Shown: positions 5,781 through 9,063 of the stretch, piece by piece
Position numbering within the stretch: position 1 is the stretch's first letter
Layout of the letters: each line of letters starts with the position of its first letter
Origin: CAYJIL01 sp964370235
GTDB lineage: Bacteria; Bacteroidota; Bacteroidia; Bacteroidales; Rikenellaceae
Length of the DNA: 9,063 bases
Direction: 5' to 3'
Assembly (NCBI GenBank): GCA_964370235.1
Contig: CAYJIL010000092.1
Location: 1-9,063, forward strand
Program-made: the position numbers and the translations under genes
The notes under the pieces: model-generated
The model's database searches: none
Told to the model about the DNA's origin: nothing
The model's input: the letters and a program-made list of their open reading frames with translations, nothing else

Positions 5781-5842
5781 CTAGGGTTTCGTGGATAAAA
5801 CCCAGCGATATTCGAATCTTTTTCGTATATCCCTAGCCCTAG
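5781..5842 (+). promoter_or_regulatory. Riboswitch expression platform with alternative pairings
   Basis: A P13-like hairpin is formed by GGGTTT (5784-5789) and AAACCC (5798-5803) with loop CGTGGATA. The loop's GTGG could pair with the CCAC of the conserved GCCACTG at 5701-5707, as a kissing-loop switch. CTAGGG (5781-5786) is also complementary to two tandem copies of CCCTAG (5831-5836 and 5837-5842), a pairing that excludes the P13 hairpin. Another imperfect hairpin lies at 5807-5831. No T-tract follows a strong GC hairpin, so control of translation is more likely than attenuation. The tandem CCCTAG ends 16 nt before the ATG at 5859. Confidence 0.45.
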
Positions 5843-5858
5843 AATAATTACAATATTA

Positions 5859-6968
5859 ATGACAAGGGCACTTATATCTTTTTTTGCATTAGCCACACTA
5901 ATGAGCTGCGGCCAAAAAGTGGCTCACGACACACAGTCGGGTAAGATGCAGTATGCCAAAGAGTTTACCATTTCACAAAAAGAAGGCTATCGTGATATAA
6001 CGGTGCGCAACCCGTGGGATACTACCACCGTTTTGCGACGTTATGCACTAGTTAAACACACCGATACTATTCCATCGGGGCTAGATGGCTACACAGTTGT
6101 GCGTGTGCCCATAACAGAGCTTGCAATATCATCGGCAGTAGATGCTGGGGCTATTAGCATGCTTGGCGCTACCGACGATGTAGTTGCTGTGTGTGAGCCC
6201 AAGTATATTGGCGATGACTCACTCACCGCTCGTGAGCTACGTGGCGAAATAGCCGACCTAGGTCGTGCCACACGTCCCTCGGCAGAGCTTCTGCTTGCCT
6301 CGGGAGCACAAGGCATTATTGTTGCTCCGTTTAATAACCAAGGTTTTGGAGCTGTCGAAAAAAGCGGAATTCCAATAATCGAATGTGCTAGTTACACCGA
6401 AAATACTCCACTAGGGCGTGCCGAGTGGATTAAGTTCTATGCAGCATTTGTGGGCAAAGAGGCTGTTGCCGACTCAATTTTTAGTGCCGAAGTCGATAGG
6501 TACAATCAACTTTGCGAGCTAGCAAAGGGGGTTGAAAAACGCCCTCGCCTGCTTGCAGGTATGCGCTATGGGCAAATGTGGAACATATCAACTGGCAATA
6601 GCTATGCAGCCCATCTATACCGAGATGCACAGGCAGACTACCCATGGAGCCAGCTAGAGGGAGCAGTATCTGTGCCTATGTCCTTTGAGGCAGTGGCAGT
6701 TGGTGGCGCCGAGTGCGATGTATGGATTATTCCCTATTACGACCAACACAAAGATATGACGCTAGAGTCTCTGAAAGAAGATTTTGAGTTATATTCCCAG
6801 CTTGCTCCCTACAAAACGGGCGAGATATATGTGGTAAACACGGCCTATAAAAAGATATATGAGCAGACACCATTTGCGCCTGCACTTTTTCTCGAAGATC
6901 TGTTGCGAGTGCTTCATCCTCAGCTATTCACACAAGGTCAAATGCGATATTTTAGCAAAATAAAATAG
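5859..6968 (+). CDS. btuF: ABC importer substrate-binding lipoprotein, BtuF-like
   Basis: This 369-residue protein begins with a lipoprotein signal (hydrophobic ALISFFALAT, lipobox LMSC with Cys17) and belongs to the class III periplasmic binding proteins (PF01497) that serve cobalamin, siderophore and haem importers. Family features include the opening strand RYALVKHTD at 61-69, VRVPITELAISSAVDAGAI where the first lobe begins, the AELLLASGAQGIIVAP segment, a long bridging helix in the middle, and the SFEAVAVGGAECDVWI segment in the second lobe. The corrinoid ligand is inferred from the cobalamin riboswitch directly upstream; the fold alone would also fit a siderophore. The gene is first in the operon and its stop is 1 nt before the permease start, so the two are coupled. 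Repression by intracellular cobalamin through the leader RNA is expected. Confidence 0.9.
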   Translation: MTRALISFFALATLMSCGQKVAHDTQSGKMQYAKEFTISQKEGYRDITVRNPWDTTTVLRRYALVKHTDTIPSGLDGYTVVRVPITELAISSAVDAGAISMLGATDDVVAVCEPKYIGDDSLTARELRGEIADLGRATRPSAELLLASGAQGIIVAPFNNQGFGAVEKSGIPIIECASYTENTPLGRAEWIKFYAAFVGKEAVADSIFSAEVDRYNQLCELAKGVEKRPRLLAGMRYGQMWNISTGNSYAAHLYRDAQADYPWSQLEGAVSVPMSFEAVAVGGAECDVWIIPYYDQHKDMTLESLKEDFELYSQLAPYKTGEIYVVNTAYKKIYEQTPFAPALFLEDLLRVLHPQLFTQGQMRYFSKIK

Positions 6969-6969
6969 T

Positions 6970-7989
6970 ATGTCACGTATCTCAATCACATATTGGCTAC
7001 TCTCGCTTGGCGTAGTTCTGCTACTAGGGCTAAGTGTAGCATGGGGAGCGGTAGATATTCCGTTAGAGAAGGTAATATCTATCCTAATGGGTGATAACCA
7101 GGACTCTATTCTTCACTCCATCATTTTTGATTCTCGCATTCCACAGAGCATAGCAGCACTACTGTGTGGTGCAGCGCTTGCGGTGAGTGGCCTCATTCTA
7201 CAAACCCTGTTTCGCAACCCGCTAGCATCGCCCTCTATTTTGGGTATTAGCTCGGGGGCTAGCCTAGGTAGTGCACTTGTAATCATGGCTCTAGGTGGCC
7301 GTGTGGGTTCGCTTGCACTAGGAGGTTCGTTTGCCGTAGTATTTGGCGCTTTTGTGGGGGCTATGGCGGTTTTGGTGCTCTTGCTAATGTTCACTACACT
7401 AGTTAGGGGTACTGTTATGCTACTAGTTGTGGGGCTAATGATTGGATACTTGGCTAGTTCGGTATCCTCGCTACTTAGCTACTACTCCTCTAGCGATAGT
7501 GTGGTTTCCTATGTTGTGTGGGGAATGGGTGATTTTACGGGTGTTACGCTCGATAGCTTGCCTTTCTTTAGTTTGTTTTTGATTATAGGAATTGTGGCTT
7601 CAATTGCTATGATTAAGCCACTAAATGCGCTACTTATTGGCGATAGATATAGTTCGAACTTGGGTTTAAATATTGTGCTTGTGCGATTTGTTGTGCTGCT
7701 AACGGCTGGTCTTTTAACGGCTGTCGTAACTGCATTCTGTGGTCCAATTGCTTTTATTGGCATGGCAACACCACACATAGCTCGCATGATATTAAAGACC
7801 ACCGACCATCGCCGCCTTTTACCCGTTACACTACTCATGGGCTCGGCAATAGCACTTGTGTGTAATATAATATCGAGCTCGCTGCTCAATGGTAAAATTA
7901 TTCCACTTAACGTAATCACACCGCTAATGGGCGCTCCTGTGGTAATATACATTATCGTGGGACGAAACAAAATGCAGTACTTTTCATAG
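6970..7989 (+). CDS. btuC: FecCD/BtuC-type ABC importer permease
   Basis: This 339-residue, strongly hydrophobic integral membrane protein has the length and pattern of the type II importer permeases (PF01032), which have about ten membrane helices and act as homodimers. Visible signatures are RIPQSIAALLCGAALAVSG at 56-74 with LQTLFRNPLASPSILGISSGA at 77-97, the highly conserved segment of this family; GDRYSSNLGLNI at 224-235; and GPIAFIGMATPHIAR at 258-272, the cytoplasmic coupling segment that contacts the ATPase. It would carry corrinoid delivered by the lipoprotein across the inner membrane. The start is 1 nt after the stop of the binding-protein gene. There is a 39-nt gap before the ATPase gene, without a visible terminator. 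Substrate assignment rests on the upstream riboswitch. Confidence 0.93.
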   Translation: MSRISITYWLLSLGVVLLLGLSVAWGAVDIPLEKVISILMGDNQDSILHSIIFDSRIPQSIAALLCGAALAVSGLILQTLFRNPLASPSILGISSGASLGSALVIMALGGRVGSLALGGSFAVVFGAFVGAMAVLVLLLMFTTLVRGTVMLLVVGLMIGYLASSVSSLLSYYSSSDSVVSYVVWGMGDFTGVTLDSLPFFSLFLIIGIVASIAMIKPLNALLIGDRYSSNLGLNIVLVRFVVLLTAGLLTAVVTAFCGPIAFIGMATPHIARMILKTTDHRRLLPVTLLMGSAIALVCNIISSSLLNGKIIPLNVITPLMGAPVVIYIIVGRNKMQYFS

Positions 7990-8028
7990 AGGACTTTGGT
8001 GTGAATCGACATTTGAGAGCATTATAAA

Positions 8029-9027
8029 ATGAGTAAAATTATACTATCGGCTAGTGGGCTAACAGTTGGCTATGCCGAGAATCGAAAATCGAGTGCCAAG
8101 ATTGTGCACGACAATATATCATTCTCGCTAAAGAGTGGTGCACTCACTTCGTTGCTAGGTGCCAACGGAGCAGGTAAGTCGACCCTTATAAAGAGCCTTA
8201 CTCGCTTCATAGACCCTATATCGGGGCAAATCGAGCTAATGGGTGCTCCGCTAGAGAGTTATAGCCGTGGCGAATTATCACGCCTTATCTCGGTGGTTCT
8301 CACCGACAGAGTGCTAGACTCAAACCTATCGGTTCGAGATCTTATTTCGCTAGGCAGATACCCATACACTGGTTTTTTTGGTAGGCTCAATGCCCAAGAT
8401 ATGGAGATTGTAGAGCACTCTGCCGAGCTAACGGGTGTAGCCGATATGCTATCTCGTGATGTAGCGATGCTAAGCGATGGTGAACGACAAAAAATATTTA
8501 TCGCCAAGAGCCTAGCACAACAAACACCTCTTATTATATTAGATGAGCCAACAGCATTTTTGGATATAAAATCTCGCATCGAGATTATGTCGCTACTCCA
8601 CTCCCTAGCACAGAGGCAAGACAAGGCTATTTTGATTTCGACACACGATATGGATGCCGCTCTCAAGCTATCCGATAGGCTGTGGGTTGTAAAGAAGGGA
8701 TATGGTATGCGATGTGGGCAAACCGAAGATATGGTTCTTTCGGGTGCTATGGACGATATATTCGATAGAGAAGACATTGGGTTTGATATAGATCGAGCAA
8801 CATTTACTATTCTTGCCAATAACTCCAAGCGCACTATCTCTATTGATGGTCACACTAGCGTAGTGCCGTGGATAAGGGCTTCGCTAGAGAGAATTGGATA
8901 TAGGGTTGTGCCTTCAGATGCACAAGTATCTGTTTTTGTTAGAGAGATAGGTGATTATTGTGTTCGAAATTCTCAGGGTGAGCGGGTGTTTAGTTCGGTT
9001 GAGGAGCTTGTTGTTTATTTGCGGTAG
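8029..9027 (+). CDS. btuD: ABC importer ATPase, BtuD/FepC-like, with C-terminal extension
   Basis: The 332-residue ATPase powers the importer. Motifs are Walker A GANGAGKST at 44-52, ABC signature LSDGERQK at 148-155 (Asp where LSGGQ has Gly), Walker B LIILDEPTAFLD at 168-179 with catalytic Glu173, and the switch histidine in STHD at 204-207. The Q-loop region reads SVVLTDR at 88-94, so the usual Gln is not evident; the following RDLISLGRYPYTGFFG is typical of the FepC/BtuD group. About 80 residues follow the point where FepC-type proteins normally end: from about 250 there is a small mixed domain ending in VFSSVEELVVYLR. From memory similar tails occur in Bacteroidota homologues; their role is unknown to me. 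It is the last gene of the riboswitch operon, 39 nt after the permease. Corrinoid specificity is inferred. Confidence 0.92.
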   Translation: MSKIILSASGLTVGYAENRKSSAKIVHDNISFSLKSGALTSLLGANGAGKSTLIKSLTRFIDPISGQIELMGAPLESYSRGELSRLISVVLTDRVLDSNLSVRDLISLGRYPYTGFFGRLNAQDMEIVEHSAELTGVADMLSRDVAMLSDGERQKIFIAKSLAQQTPLIILDEPTAFLDIKSRIEIMSLLHSLAQRQDKAILISTHDMDAALKLSDRLWVVKKGYGMRCGQTEDMVLSGAMDDIFDREDIGFDIDRATFTILANNSKRTISIDGHTSVVPWIRASLERIGYRVVPSDAQVSVFVREIGDYCVRNSQGERVFSSVEELVVYLR

Positions 9028-9063
9028 TACGCTTTTACTACTTCTCTCACGATTGGGCGGTCA
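9015..9063 (-). CDS. Possible 3' end of a convergent gene cut by the window edge
   Basis: On the minus strand the frame from the window edge reads DRPIVREVVKAYYRK and then TAA (9017-9015). The composition looks protein-like, the stop is close to the end of the ATPase gene, and the 36 bp after position 9027 hold no terminator, which would fit a tail-to-tail neighbour overlapping by 13 bp. Fifteen codons are too few to name a family or to exclude chance. Confidence 0.3.
   Translation of the reverse strand, partial: DRPIVREVVKAYYRK

Noticed and set aside
5784..5823. P13-like hairpin plus following T-rich stretch as an intrinsic terminator
   Set aside because: The T-rich stretch is more than ten bases away from the hairpin and the stem is only 6 bp, half of it A-T. 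Translational control fits better.
7509..8012. 167-codon minus-strand frame opposite the permease
   Set aside because: It is a mirror of the hydrophobic permease coding sequence, without its own motifs or promoter.
8259..8834. 191-codon minus-strand frame opposite the ATPase
   Set aside because: The opposite strand encodes the signature, Walker B and H-loop motifs; this frame has only Ser/Arg/Ile-rich sequence.
1..9063. CRISPR array, tRNA, rRNA or insertion sequence
   Set aside because: I saw no regularly spaced repeats, no cloverleaf with tRNA consensus, no rRNA signature and no transposase motif on either strand.

Overview
The window looks like chromosomal DNA from a member of the Bacteroidota, most likely the order Bacteroidales. 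It has moderate-to-low G+C by eye. Several upstream regions carry the Bacteroidota -7 promoter element TAnnTTTG, and clear Shine-Dalgarno sequences are mostly absent. It encodes a DUF4837 lipoprotein, a family known from Bacteroidota, and a BtuD-like ATPase with the long C-terminal tail that I recall from this phylum. I cannot name a genus.

Layout. (1) Positions 1-1846, minus strand: an apparent three-gene operon, transcribed right to left, encoding a DUF4837 lipoprotein, a minimal GNAT acetyltransferase and a Cys-rich Rrf2-type regulator. It ends at a strong hairpin/T-tract terminator with an unusually long stem. (2) Positions 1847-2009: a divergent promoter region. (3) Positions 2010-3200, plus strand: a NodB-type polysaccharide deacetylase and ubiX (flavin prenyltransferase), 3 nt apart. 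(4) Positions 3202-5452, minus strand: a two-gene unit of a small helix-turn-helix protein and a complete phage-type terminase large subunit with intact ATPase and nuclease motifs, converging on ubiX with a single base between the stop codons. (5) Positions 5453-5858, about 400 bp without a gene: back-to-back promoters sharing an identical 12-mer, a cobalamin riboswitch aptamer and a structured expression platform. (6) Positions 5859-9027, plus strand: a riboswitch-controlled ABC importer (binding lipoprotein, FecCD/BtuC-type permease, ATPase), best read as a corrinoid uptake system. (7) At the right edge, a short minus-strand reading frame may be the 3' end of a convergent gene.

How the genes work together. 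The clearest functional unit is the B12 riboswitch plus btuFCD-like importer. Corrinoid bound by the leader RNA would lower expression of the transporter that moves corrinoid from the periplasm to the cytoplasm. The deacetylase and UbiX appear co-transcribed but have no obvious biochemical link. The most unusual element is the terminase pair. It keeps the motifs needed for DNA translocation and cleavage, yet no capsid, portal, protease, tail, integrase or lysis gene is visible in the window. The flanking genes are ordinary housekeeping or transport genes with no insertion scar. It could be a domesticated terminase, a detached packaging module (for example of a gene-transfer-agent-like element) or an old prophage relic. 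The sequence alone does not decide between these.
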